Positions 34,527 to 42,521 of a DNA stretch of 64,000 nucleotides are shown here, one piece after another. This DNA is from an uncultured Acidobacteriaceae bacterium (GTDB lineage: Bacteria; Acidobacteriota; Terriglobia; Terriglobales; Acidobacteriaceae), in assembly GCA_937879855.1 (NCBI GenBank), contig CALFMO010000006.1, positions 372,001 to 436,000 of the forward strand. Reading direction: 5' to 3'. The position numbers and the translations under genes were made by a program. The number at the start of each line of letters is the position of its first letter. Position 1 is the stretch's first letter. A model generated the notes under the pieces. It was not told the origin of the DNA and did no database searches. It worked only from the letters and a program-made list of their open reading frames with translations.

Positions 34527-35319
34527 CATTCTCACCGCTCCCTGGAACTCAAGTGGGAGATGCGCATCCATCAACGAGGCGCCCCCATCCACCTCAATGA
34601 GTTGACCGGTGATCCAATTCGCCTCGGGCGCGCAAATCAAGGCGACCGCATTCCCGATGTCCGCTGGCGTTCCCAGCCGGCCCACGGGGGTCCAGCCATG
34701 TTCCTGCCACTCGCGCAGACCGTTTTGAAAGACTTCCGGCAGGCTGTTGAGAACGCTATCCTCGATCCAGCCCGGGCTGATGGTGTTCACCGTGATGCCC
34801 TGACTAGCCAATGCGACGGCGAAATATCGCACCAACACTTCCAGTGCTGCTTTCGCCGCGCCCATCGCAACCCAGGGTTGCCAGCTTCCGAACCTGGCAC
34901 CTGGCGCAAATGTGATCGCGAGAATCCTCCCTCCATTCGACATGAGAGGAACTGCTTCGCGTATGCCAACCAGAAATGCCTTCGCCTGCGAATCCATTGC
35001 GGTATCCCACTTTTCGAGTGTGATCTCCATTGGGGCTTCGTAGAATGTCGGCGCTTCCGTTCTGGCATTGCGAGCCGAACTCAGAGCGGACCTGCTTGAA
35101 GATTTTTAGAACCTCGTCGGGTTGGCAAACATCTGCCTGCACTAGAAATCCATCGCTACCAAGTTTGCGAATGCTCTCCAGTGTCGTCTGCGCCGCGTCG
35201 CGATTCTGGTAGTAGTGAATTGCGATTCGCGCTCCCTGTTCCGCCAGCATCAACGCGATGCCACGCCCGATGCCACGCGAACTTCCCGTGATCAATGCGT
35301 TCTTGCCTTTGAACGTCAT
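34512..35319 (-). pseudogene. Frameshifted short-chain dehydrogenase/reductase
   Basis: The N-terminal half (ATG 35319, GGGAGG box) reads TFKGKNALITGSSRGIGRG..QADVCQPDEVLKIFKQVRSEFGS and then falls out of frame near 35056. The C-terminal half continues in another frame with NARTEAPTFYEAP, MEITLEKWDTAMDSQAKAFL and so on to GQLIEVDGGASLMDAHLP. Comparison with the usual SDR order (EFG, then LDxLVxNAR) suggests that about six codons minus one base, i.e. 17 nt, are missing at the join; adding 17 to the 808-nt span restores a multiple of three. The catalytic Tyr is also absent: residues before the Lys read WVAMGAAK. Relatives resemble enoyl-ACP-reductase-like SDRs. A sequencing or assembly error cannot be excluded. 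Confidence 0.8.
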
Positions 35320-35399
35320 GTGCACCTCCCGCGTTTCCGGCCTAGCATAATAGTGCCGTCGCCGGGAACGGTCAATCACTGATTACGGAATTCGACGCG

Positions 35400-35840
35400 T
35401 TACTCGTTCGGGGCATAGTCGTGGATCACATGTAAACCGATATTCTGTTGAACTCTAAGGCCATCGATGAATTCATCGGGGATGAACCAGACCTCAGGGT
35501 GATCGGGTTGATAGCGGAGAAGAAGCTTTCGGCCAATCATTCGGCCGATGATTGATTCGATAATTTCTTGGGTGGGAAAAGCTTTCGGCTCAAGGGAAAA
35601 ACGCCCCGAGTAGTACTCTCCGGAAACCTGGTAGGAAAATGCAAATGTCGGGAGGACTATTCTGCCACTCTCGCGGGTCGCTTCGAGCGCGCCCGATTCA
35701 ATCCTTGCTTCAACAGGAAGCCATTGTTCCGCCTGCCGGAGCAGTTTGCTCTGGCGGTACCACGAGATCGCCCACGCGGTGACGGCAACCGTAACCGCGC
35801 CGGCAACCACGAGAACGACTTCCAGCAAGCTCGTATCCAT
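35400..35840 (-). CDS. DUF3592-like membrane-anchored protein
   Basis: A 146-residue protein with one N-terminal membrane helix (LEVVLVVAGAVTVAVTAWAISWY), followed by a beta-rich domain of about 110 residues including WLPVEARIESGALEA, VLPTFAFSYQVSGEYYSGRF and GRKLLLRYQPDHPEVWFIP. The pattern WxPVxAxIxxx...FxYxVxGxxYxG...YxPxxPxxsxL matches DUF3592, whose function is not known. It could equally be a distant relative. Minus-strand, between the disrupted SDR gene and the secreted propeller-like gene, with no functional link. Confidence 0.72.
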   Translation of the reverse strand: MDTSLLEVVLVVAGAVTVAVTAWAISWYRQSKLLRQAEQWLPVEARIESGALEATRESGRIVLPTFAFSYQVSGEYYSGRFSLEPKAFPTQEIIESIIGRMIGRKLLLRYQPDHPEVWFIPDEFIDGLRVQQNIGLHVIHDYAPNE

Positions 35841-35872
35841 GGCTGGATTATCTCCTGTTCATGCGGTCATCC

Positions 35873-37135
35873 TCATCGCAGAAACACCTTTCCCGCATCC
35901 GGCACGCGGATGCCTGACTTCCGGCGCTCCCCTGTACCCAGGCTGTAAACCACCAGGGTATGATCTTCCACAATCAACAATTCCTTGTCGCTTAACCACC
36001 CTACCAGCGCCGCATGCGGCAGATAGGCCACGCGCCGTGGCACATCTTCCATGCTCTTCACTTCCACCGCCGGCAACTCGGTCAGCGCCTTGCGAATTCG
36101 TTGCGACTCCTCGGGATTTGCCTGACCCTGGTCCGCCAGCTGAATCGGCTTGTTCGCTTCCGCCGTCGACACAATCGTCATCGCCACGCGACCCAGGTCC
36201 GGCGACAACCGCGCGTTCGAAGTGTAGAAGCTCACATCGTAGTCCGGATTCTGATATTGCGCCCTCTCGTCAAACACGGTGCGTTGCTTCCCATTGCTAA
36301 GCATCAGCGTCTGATCGTCACTCTCATTCGACCAGCCGCAGCAACCGGAGTCGGGGATCGCCTCGACAATCACGTCTCCACCAGGCGACGCATCCAGGAC
36401 TCGCAACAAGGGCGCCGGCAATGCGTTTGCCGTCCACTTTCCATTTTGTTCCAGATACATTGTGCTCGCCTTATAGTCCGGTTCGGTCTGGCCGGCAACA
36501 AATTGCGTCATCAGGAAGAATTTATCTACGCCGCTCTCAGGCGCCCAGAAATCGCCGTAGGGACAGGTCTCGTCACAGGTTCCGGTCTCGCAGCGGCAGT
36601 CGGGAAACTTTGCGGCGGCCAGATCCTCGCGTCCGCCTCCCTCAAGGTCCGTGCGCCACGCCTGCCAGGTCGTGACGGTCGAAAGATCCAATCCTTCGCG
36701 CTGCAACCGCCGCGCCGAATTGGCGAACCAGAACAAGTGGCCGCCGTCCGAGGAGAGAAATGGGATGGGAGCCACCTCGGTCACGGCCTCATTCGATCCC
36801 GTGCCGTGGACCTCTCGCATTACCCCTTGATCGATTGTCGCTGCGTTGTGTCCGTTCCAAAACCAAACTTTGTGTGCCGCCGCAACATCTTCATCTCCGA
36901 GCGGCAGCGATACCGGCCACGCAAACAGAATCTGCCCGGCGCGGTTGACGCGAACTCTCTCCGGCGATTGCACTAGATCGACGGGAACCTTCACCGTCTG
37001 CTTCTCCGCAAATGTGGCCGGATCATATTCCACGATATTTCCCGGCCCGCTCAGCACCCACAACCGCTTCCCCTGCCCCAGTAGCGGCGCCGTCACCAGC
37101 AGCAGGGTCAACATCATCCGCAATATATGTCGCAT
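35873..37135 (-). CDS. Secreted, beta-propeller-like protein of unknown function
   Basis: A 420-residue exported protein. The ATG at 37135 starts a signal peptide (MRHILRMMLTLLLVTAPLLGQ); upstream in-frame starts lengthen it without support. The chain has repeated beta motifs like KRLWVLSGPGNIVEYDPATFAEKQ, LLWFANSARRL-type HLFWFANSARRLQ and KRTVFDERAQYQ, and ends AALVGWLSDKELLIVEDHTLVVYSLGTG, which suggests a six- or seven-bladed propeller. A cluster of Cys residues (FPDCRCETGTCDETC) lies in the middle, perhaps disulfides. I do not recognise a family. It is divergent from the PP2C gene. Confidence 0.65.
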   Translation of the reverse strand: MRHILRMMLTLLLVTAPLLGQGKRLWVLSGPGNIVEYDPATFAEKQTVKVPVDLVQSPERVRVNRAGQILFAWPVSLPLGDEDVAAAHKVWFWNGHNAATIDQGVMREVHGTGSNEAVTEVAPIPFLSSDGGHLFWFANSARRLQREGLDLSTVTTWQAWRTDLEGGGREDLAAAKFPDCRCETGTCDETCPYGDFWAPESGVDKFFLMTQFVAGQTEPDYKASTMYLEQNGKWTANALPAPLLRVLDASPGGDVIVEAIPDSGCCGWSNESDDQTLMLSNGKQRTVFDERAQYQNPDYDVSFYTSNARLSPDLGRVAMTIVSTAEANKPIQLADQGQANPEESQRIRKALTELPAVEVKSMEDVPRRVAYLPHAALVGWLSDKELLIVEDHTLVVYSLGTGERRKSGIRVPDAGKVFLR

Positions 37136-37294
37136 AAAGTTTTCAGGACCGGTGCGCTCGCCCTTGGCGACATGCATGCCGTTGTTCGGTTTCCCGTACA
37201 AGAGCAAAGCGACGCGCGATTTCACCAGTGTAAGTGATACGTTGGGCAAAACTCATCTCCGGATAGCGAGGACCGCCGGTTCCGGCCTTACCTA

Positions 37295-37300
37295 TATAAT
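37295..37300 (+). promoter_or_regulatory. TATAAT -10 element upstream of the PP2C gene
   Basis: A perfect TATAAT lies at 37295-37300 in the divergent gap. No good -35 is present at 16-18 nt. The inferred transcript would give PP2C a leader of about 75 nt. Confidence 0.25.
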
Positions 37301-37383
37301 GACCGGAGCCGAAAACGATTTTCGCAGGATTGTGGGGATTCATCGCGGCTCGTTCCACCGAGATTTGCTTACGCTCTTCAGTT

Positions 37384-38160
37384 ATGGCAGTCGACTGCAA
37401 AACACCAAAGCCCGGAATTGAAGCCGCGAGTTTGACGGACGTAGGCCGCCAGCGGGTCAATAATGAAGATTCTTATCTCTATTGGGAGCCGGACTCCGAC
37501 GAGGAATTCAAACGCAAAGGGCGCCTCGCCGTCATCGCGGATGGTATGGGCGGATACGAAGGCGGACAGGAAGCTAGCCGCCTCGCAGTCGAAACTGTGC
37601 GGCACTGCTACGAGCATGCCTTTGGCGCCGATCCGCAGGCCACTCTGCTCGAGGCCCTGGAATCAGCCCACCAGACGATTCAGCGTTACGCCGCGGAGCA
37701 TCCGCATTTCCGCGGAATGGGAACCACTTGCACCGCGCTTTCCATCGTCGGCCGCCAACTTCATTTCGCCCATGTGGGCGACAGTCGCCTCTACCATATT
37801 CGCGGTGAGACCATTTCCAAGCTCACACGCGATCATTCCTACGTCGGCAGACTGGTTGAGAGCGGCATTGTGCGCTCGGAAGACGCGGAGTTCCACCCAC
37901 AGCGCCACGTGCTCACCGCTGCCCTGGGTTCCGGCCGGCAGGTTGTGCCGCACGCGCCGGATCATCTCTTCTGCCTGGAAGAAGGAGACACGATTGTGCT
38001 CTGCACCGACGGCCTCTGGGGCGTAGTCGGCGAACTGGATATCGCTCGCATCGCACGATCTAACCCACCCGCGGAAGCTTGTGCCATGCTGGTGCGAATG
38101 GCTCTTGCACGCGGCGGCCCCGACAATGTTACCGTCGCAGTTCTGCGAGTTTCCGCCTGA
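37384..38160 (+). CDS. PP2C-family serine/threonine protein phosphatase
   Basis: A 258-residue soluble phosphatase. The motifs are in order: SLTDVGRQRVNNEDSYLYW, VIADGMGGYEGGQEASRLA (two metal-binding Asp), GMGTTCTALSIVG, HFAHVGDSRLYHIRG, KLTRDHSYVGRLVE, TIVLCTDGLWGVVGE and GGPDNVTVAVLRV (metal-binding Asp). The length equals that of stand-alone bacterial PP2C enzymes such as PrpC/Stp, which reverse Hanks-type kinases; no such kinase is in the window. The ATG at 37384 has no evident ribosome site; an upstream GTG at 37330 would add 18 residues with no domain match. The porin gene follows after a short gap. Confidence 0.92.
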   Translation: MAVDCKTPKPGIEAASLTDVGRQRVNNEDSYLYWEPDSDEEFKRKGRLAVIADGMGGYEGGQEASRLAVETVRHCYEHAFGADPQATLLEALESAHQTIQRYAAEHPHFRGMGTTCTALSIVGRQLHFAHVGDSRLYHIRGETISKLTRDHSYVGRLVESGIVRSEDAEFHPQRHVLTAALGSGRQVVPHAPDHLFCLEEGDTIVLCTDGLWGVVGELDIARIARSNPPAEACAMLVRMALARGGPDNVTVAVLRVSA

Positions 38161-38186
38161 CTCCCTTCAAATATTCGCCGAATCTC

Positions 38187-38224
38187 TTGCATTGTCTCCA
38201 AAGTCTATTATATAAATAGACTTT
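38187..38224 (+). promoter_or_regulatory. Porin promoter covered by a 9-bp perfect inverted repeat
   Basis: AAAGTCTAT (38200-38208) and ATAGACTTT (38216-38224) form a perfect dyad with loop TATATAA. A -35-like TTGCAT (38187-38192) lies 16-18 nt before TATATA/TATAAA within the loop, so the palindrome covers the -10. It ends 14 nt before the porin ATG. It could be an operator, or a 5' hairpin or terminator of the PP2C transcript. Confidence 0.4.
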
Positions 38225-38237
38225 CTCGTGAACACGC

Positions 38238-39542
38238 ATGAAAGCCACCCAGAATCTATTTCTCACTGCAGCGCTGGCGCTGTTGACGGTGAGCGCGGCC
38301 GCTCAAACTGTGGCGGCGCCCTCCGCAGTTGCGGATGACAGCTCGCTTCCGGCCGTCGAACCAAATTCCACTATCCCGGAAAAGAGCGCGGTTGCGTTTC
38401 GCCGGGACGGCGCGTGGTTCTCGACCCAGGATGGCGCGACGCAGTTGCACGTTCACGGCTACGCCCAGGCAGACGACCGGATGTTCTCCCAAACCATTCA
38501 CGGTGAAGAACTGGACACATTTCTCTTTCGCCGCATCCGGCCGCTGTTCGAAGGCACGCTGTTCAATGCCATCGATTTCCGGTTTATGCCGGATTTCGGA
38601 CAGAGCACTTATCAGGTCCAGGAGGCTTACCTAGAACTGAAATCGGTGAAGTTTGCCAAACTGCGCGTTGGAAAATTCAAAGAGCCCATCGGACTCGAGG
38701 TTCTTCGCTCCGATCGCGAGCTCACTTTCGCTGAGCGATCGCTCGCTTCCGATCTTGTTCCGCTGCGCTATATCGGCGCGCAGGTTTCAGGTTCCGTTCT
38801 CTCGGATTCGATTTCCTACGCGGCCGGCTACTTCAACGGATCGAGCGATGGGTCGAATGGCCCGTTCAGCCAGTGGTCTCAGGGCAACGAGGCGGCGGTG
38901 CGGCTATTTCTCCGACCTTTTGCCACGAGCGGCGTAAGTGCCCTCCATCAGCTCGGGTTTGGCGCCGCCGGCTCTGCCGGCGATCAACATGGCACCATTG
39001 CCGGTTTGAAGACTATGGGGCAGACAACTTTCTTCAAGTACTCTTCGACGGCAACCGCGAACGGCCAGCATAATCGCCTGGCTCCGCAGGCCTACTACTA
39101 TGCCGGACCGTTCGGGCTGATGGGCGAATATGTGCTCTCGTCGCAAGACGTGCTGGATAAGGGCCTGATTCAGCGGATGCGAAACGAAGCCTGGCAACTT
39201 GCCGGATCGGTCGTGCTGACGGGAGAAAAGAACGCCTATAGCGGAATTCGCCCGCGCAACGCCACCGAGCACGTACGCGGACTGCGCCGCCTTGGCGCCT
39301 TGGAACTTGCGCTGCGTTTCAGTCAACTCAGAATTGACGGCGACGCGTTCCCCCGCTTCGCGAATCCCGCCTTGGCCGCTCAGTCGGCGAACGAACGGGC
39401 GGTGGGCCTGAACTGGTATTTGAATCGCTACGTCAAGTTCGTAATCGACTACGAACACACTGGATTCCGCATGGCTCCCTCGACCGTGACTCCACTGCGC
39501 AGCGAGAACCTGCTCATGAACCGCATCCAGCTTGCTTTTTGA
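38238..39542 (+). CDS. Outer membrane porin of the phosphate-selective porin O/P type
   Basis: A 434-residue beta-barrel protein. A signal peptide (LFLTAALALLTVSAAAQT) precedes a short Ser/Pro-rich region, then barrel strands beginning LHVHGYAQADDRMFSQT, continuing with LFRRIRPLFEGTLFNAIDFRFMPDFGQ and VQEAYLELKSVKFAKLRVGKFKEPIGLE, which is the core signature of Porin_O_P. The chain ends with a strand finishing in Phe (NLLMNRIQLAF), the usual C-terminal signal for outer-membrane insertion. Family members pass phosphate or other anions but the specificity is not assigned. The promoter region is overlapped by a dyad. Confidence 0.9.
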   Translation: MKATQNLFLTAALALLTVSAAAQTVAAPSAVADDSSLPAVEPNSTIPEKSAVAFRRDGAWFSTQDGATQLHVHGYAQADDRMFSQTIHGEELDTFLFRRIRPLFEGTLFNAIDFRFMPDFGQSTYQVQEAYLELKSVKFAKLRVGKFKEPIGLEVLRSDRELTFAERSLASDLVPLRYIGAQVSGSVLSDSISYAAGYFNGSSDGSNGPFSQWSQGNEAAVRLFLRPFATSGVSALHQLGFGAAGSAGDQHGTIAGLKTMGQTTFFKYSSTATANGQHNRLAPQAYYYAGPFGLMGEYVLSSQDVLDKGLIQRMRNEAWQLAGSVVLTGEKNAYSGIRPRNATEHVRGLRRLGALELALRFSQLRIDGDAFPRFANPALAAQSANERAVGLNWYLNRYVKFVIDYEHTGFRMAPSTVTPLRSENLLMNRIQLAF

Positions 39543-39561
39543 TTGCGTGCAGAAACAGCAA

Positions 39562-39609
39562 AGCGCTACCGACCCAATGTCCTGCAAACCGGGACACTAC
39601 GGTAGCGCT
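39562..39609. terminator. Nested hairpin between convergent porin and cytochrome genes
   Basis: AGCGCTACCG (39562-39571) pairs perfectly with CGGTAGCGCT (39600-39609), and an inner stem TGTCC/GGACA (39578-39582, 39592-39596) sits within. There is no U-tract on either side, so an intrinsic terminator is uncertain; it may stabilise 3' ends of both genes. Confidence 0.5.
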
Positions 39610-39706
39610 GCCGACTTTCGAAACCCAAACTTTAGATGCGGAATTGTAAAAAACGTCTATGCACCACTCACAGTGCATAAGTAGATACCCGTTAACAGCC
39701 GAAAAG

Positions 39707-40354
39707 TTACCTTTGGCTTTTTGGCTTCTCGGCTGTGTCGTCGGTCGTTGGGCTTTTCGGACCGTTCTCCTTCTGGTAGGCGGGAGAGAGAGTTCCCTTA
39801 GCCTGCGCGATTGGCAGCAATGTGGGATAGAACTGAACAAACGTCGTGTCAACCGCGGCATGCTCGGCGTGGCAGGAATAGCAACTGGCAGTTGTCGGAA
39901 CCATCTTCGCAGTCTTCGCCTCATCAAAACCAAAGAAGGCCCACTTGCCCGCAAAACGGGCTTCGTCTTTCACGTGCACTTCAACCCCCATGACATCGCC
40001 ATCCTGGTAATTGCCCGCCTTGTTAATCGACCCTTTGCTCTGAGCCTTTCGCGCCTCGAGCACCAGCATCGTTTTGTCGGGCCAAGTGCCCGTCTCCACA
40101 AATGTTTTGTAGGCTTCGGGATTCACGAACACGTTGTCGAACATGTGGTGGTCCATATTCATCGCGGGGTTGTAACTCATATCAAATCCCGACGTGAGAT
40201 ATACCCACTCGCGATAATGTTCGGGAAACTTGAGTTGATCGTCGCTGGTATATTCCGGCCCCGACCCTGCAGGCGTCCCTTTCGGATACAATGCAACCAA
40301 CCCGCACAGCACCATTCCAGTGAGCAGCACGATTTTCATTTTGTTGATGAGCAT
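39707..40354 (-). CDS. Cytochrome P460-family c-type cytochrome
   Basis: A 215-residue exported heme protein. The N-terminal hydrophobic run (KIVLLTGMVLCGLVALY) acts as a signal or anchor. The P460 fold features are LKFPEHYREWVYLTSGFDMSY, NVFVNPEAYKTFVETGTWPDKTMLVLEARKA and the single heme-binding C158-Y-S-C161-H162. In family members from Nitrosomonas and Methylococcus a lysine cross-links to the heme and the protein oxidises hydroxylamine; whether that lysine is present here cannot be judged by eye. Acidobacterial members are numerous and uncharacterised. The ATG at 40354 is chosen; upstream in-frame starts do not add a better signal. Confidence 0.88.
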   Translation of the reverse strand: MLINKMKIVLLTGMVLCGLVALYPKGTPAGSGPEYTSDDQLKFPEHYREWVYLTSGFDMSYNPAMNMDHHMFDNVFVNPEAYKTFVETGTWPDKTMLVLEARKAQSKGSINKAGNYQDGDVMGVEVHVKDEARFAGKWAFFGFDEAKTAKMVPTTASCYSCHAEHAAVDTTFVQFYPTLLPIAQAKGTLSPAYQKENGPKSPTTDDTAEKPKSQR

Positions 40355-40615
40355 GAGCGGCAGTATGCCTTGATATTTCGCGGAAGACCAGACCTTCCGC
40401 TGCACCGCGTGCCCGATTCGCTGCATAGTTGGCCACCCCGCCCAATCATCAAACATCAACGCGACGTTATGTCAAAACCAGAACGACGGTGGCGTGATGC
40501 CCTTGCAGTGGGAAACTTCCGCTTGGCCGCGATGATGCGCGACCGCCTGCTGCACCGGGCTGGTGATTCGCTGCATTGTTGACTCCTCCGGCATTGTTTA
40601 CAGTACGATTCACCT

Positions 40616-41728
40616 GTGGAAACTCCGAGCCCCCGCACGCGGCCCTCACGATGGTTCTGGATTGCGGCGATCTGGTCCGGCATCGGACTTTTCGATGCGA
40701 CTCAAACGGTCGTTGTCATGCGCTCGGAAGGCATGCACCACGCGTGGGTCAGCTTGTTCTTTGTTTTGCTGCTCGCGTGGCTGCCCTGGGCGCTGGCGAC
40801 GCCGCTCGTGCTTCGTCTTGGCCGCCGCTATCCTCTCGCACAATGGAAACGTGTTTCCACCTGGAGCGTCCACCTTGGTGCCTGCGCGACGATAGGCCTA
40901 GTTTGGGCCACCTTGGACGCATCGTTGGAAGAGGTGCTGAATCCTTGGGCCAACGTCCCTGGGCCAGATCCATTTGCCGATCTTTGGTTGCAGAAGTTCG
41001 AGAACCATCTCTTAAGCTACATCGTTCTTTACGCTACCATCCTCCTGGTCAGCCACCTCCTGGAATCTCGAGAAAGATTGGCGCTGCAGCAAACCGAGAC
41101 CGCCCGGCTCAACGAGCAGCTTTCAAAAGCCCAGCTCAATTCCCTGCGCAATCAAATCGAGCCGCATTTCCTGTTCAATACGCTCAACGCCATCGCCGGC
41201 CTGGTACGCGAAAAAAGAAATGATGCCGCCGTAAGCATGATCGCCGGCTTGAGCGATTTTCTGCGCCGTGTGCTCGAGGATTCCAACCGCCACGAGGTGC
41301 CTCTGGGAGAAGAACTGGATTTCGCTCTAAAGTATCTTGACATCCAGAAGGTGCGATTTGGCGATCGCCTTCATGTGAGCGCGAGCGTTCCCTCAGAACT
41401 CTTGCCCGCGCCGGTTCCAAGCCTGATCCTGCAGCCCATGGTCGAGAACGCCATCAAACACGGCATCGCGAAAAGAGTTCAGGGCGGCTCGATTCGCATT
41501 AGTGCCGCTCGCACCAATGGCCGACTGATCCTGAATGTCTACAATGACGGGCCCAAACTGCCCGAGGGTTGGGACAAGACTCGCTCCGGGATCGGAATCT
41601 CCAACGTTCAAACTCGCCTGCAAGGCCTGTACGGACAGGCCTTCGATCTGAGCATGCGCAACCAGGAACCCGGTGGCGTCGAAGTTTCATTATCCGTGCC
41701 GTTCAAGGATGTTTCGTCGAAGGAGTGA
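40616..41728 (+). CDS. LytS-type sensor histidine kinase
   Basis: A 370-residue kinase starting at GTG 40616, a choice limited by poor ribosome-site sequence. Four membrane helices (about 15-160: WFWIAAIWSGIGLFDATQ, WVSLFFVLLLAWLPWAL, SVHLGACATIGLVWATL, LLSYIVLYATILLVSHLL) are followed by a coiled linker and a His_kinase domain with QIEPHFLFNTLNAIAGLVRE (phosphorylated His), the N-box LQPMVENAIKHGIA and GIGISNVQTRLQGLYG. The LytTR regulator gene starts 3 nt after its stop, so the two form a two-component operon. Stimulus unknown. Confidence 0.93.
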   Translation: METPSPRTRPSRWFWIAAIWSGIGLFDATQTVVVMRSEGMHHAWVSLFFVLLLAWLPWALATPLVLRLGRRYPLAQWKRVSTWSVHLGACATIGLVWATLDASLEEVLNPWANVPGPDPFADLWLQKFENHLLSYIVLYATILLVSHLLESRERLALQQTETARLNEQLSKAQLNSLRNQIEPHFLFNTLNAIAGLVREKRNDAAVSMIAGLSDFLRRVLEDSNRHEVPLGEELDFALKYLDIQKVRFGDRLHVSASVPSELLPAPVPSLILQPMVENAIKHGIAKRVQGGSIRISAARTNGRLILNVYNDGPKLPEGWDKTRSGIGISNVQTRLQGLYGQAFDLSMRNQEPGGVEVSLSVPFKDVSSKE

Positions 41729-41731
41729 TTC

Positions 41732-42484
41732 TTGCGCCCAGACGAACTCCCCGCCAAGATTCGGACCATCATTGTGGACGACGAACCTCTCGCGCGCAGC
41801 AATCTCTCCGTATTGTTGAGGCTTGATCCGGAAATTGAAATCGTCGCCGAGTGCGCGTCTGGGGCCGAAGCGCTGGCGGAGATCCGCGCTGCGAATCCTG
41901 ATCTGGTTTTCCTCGATGTTCAGATGCCGGAGTGCGACGGCTTCGACGTGCTCGAACTGCTGGGCCAGCATCTGCCGCCCGCGATCGTTTTCGTGACTGC
42001 CTACGACCAGTACGCGCTGCGGGCATTTGACGCCGGAGCCCTCGATTATCTGCTGAAGCCGTTCGACAATGCACGATTCGCTCGCGCCCTCGATCGTGCG
42101 AAGCAAAGAATCAGCCGTAACAGAGATCTGCCGCGACCACCGGAGCGACTCGCCATCAAGGGCGTTGGTGAGATCGTGTTCGTGAAGATCCCCGAGATTG
42201 ATTGGATCGAAGCCGCCGACTATTATGCCTGCCTGCACGTCGGCGCAAAAACACACTTATTGCGCCGGAGCTTGTCCGAACTCGAACAGGAGTTGAACGA
42301 CAATATGTTTTGCCGCATTCACCGTTCCACCATCGTGAACCTCGATCGCGTTCGAGGCATGGAGGTCAACGAAGAAGGAGAGTATGAGGTGCTGCTTGAG
42401 CGGGGACACCGACTACGGCTGAGCCGGCGCTATCGCAAGCAGCTGGAAGCGCGCCTGGATGTTCCCAATTCGCGGCGCCTGTGA
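41732..42484 (+). CDS. LytTR-family response regulator
   Basis: A 250-residue regulator starting at TTG 41732 with AAGGAG 6 nt upstream. The receiver domain (1-125) has the acidic pair in IIVDDEPLAR, the phospho-accepting Asp62 in VFLDVQMPE, the Thr in FVTAYDQYAL and the Lys in DYLLKPFDN. The C-terminal LytTR DNA-binding domain (about 140-245) has IPEIDWIEAADYYACLHVG, HLLRRSLSELEQEL, FCRIHRSTIVNLDRVRGME and HRLRLSRRYRKQL. It pairs with the kinase upstream. Convergent with the eRF1-like gene. Confidence 0.95.
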   Translation: MRPDELPAKIRTIIVDDEPLARSNLSVLLRLDPEIEIVAECASGAEALAEIRAANPDLVFLDVQMPECDGFDVLELLGQHLPPAIVFVTAYDQYALRAFDAGALDYLLKPFDNARFARALDRAKQRISRNRDLPRPPERLAIKGVGEIVFVKIPEIDWIEAADYYACLHVGAKTHLLRRSLSELEQELNDNMFCRIHRSTIVNLDRVRGMEVNEEGEYEVLLERGHRLRLSRRYRKQLEARLDVPNSRRL

Positions 42485-42521
42485 CCTGCTCAGCCGTCTG
42501 ATTTTCAATCCGGTTTGGCCG

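Noticed and set aside
34804..35379. Annotating the SDR halves as two independent genes
   Set aside because: The halves are the two parts of one SDR fold in the right order; the C-terminal half has no ribosome site, so a disrupted single gene is the simpler reading.
36014..36976. A 320-residue plus-strand open frame within the secreted propeller-like gene
   Set aside because: Antisense, Arg-rich, without ribosome site or signal peptide; the minus-strand frame has a clear signal peptide.
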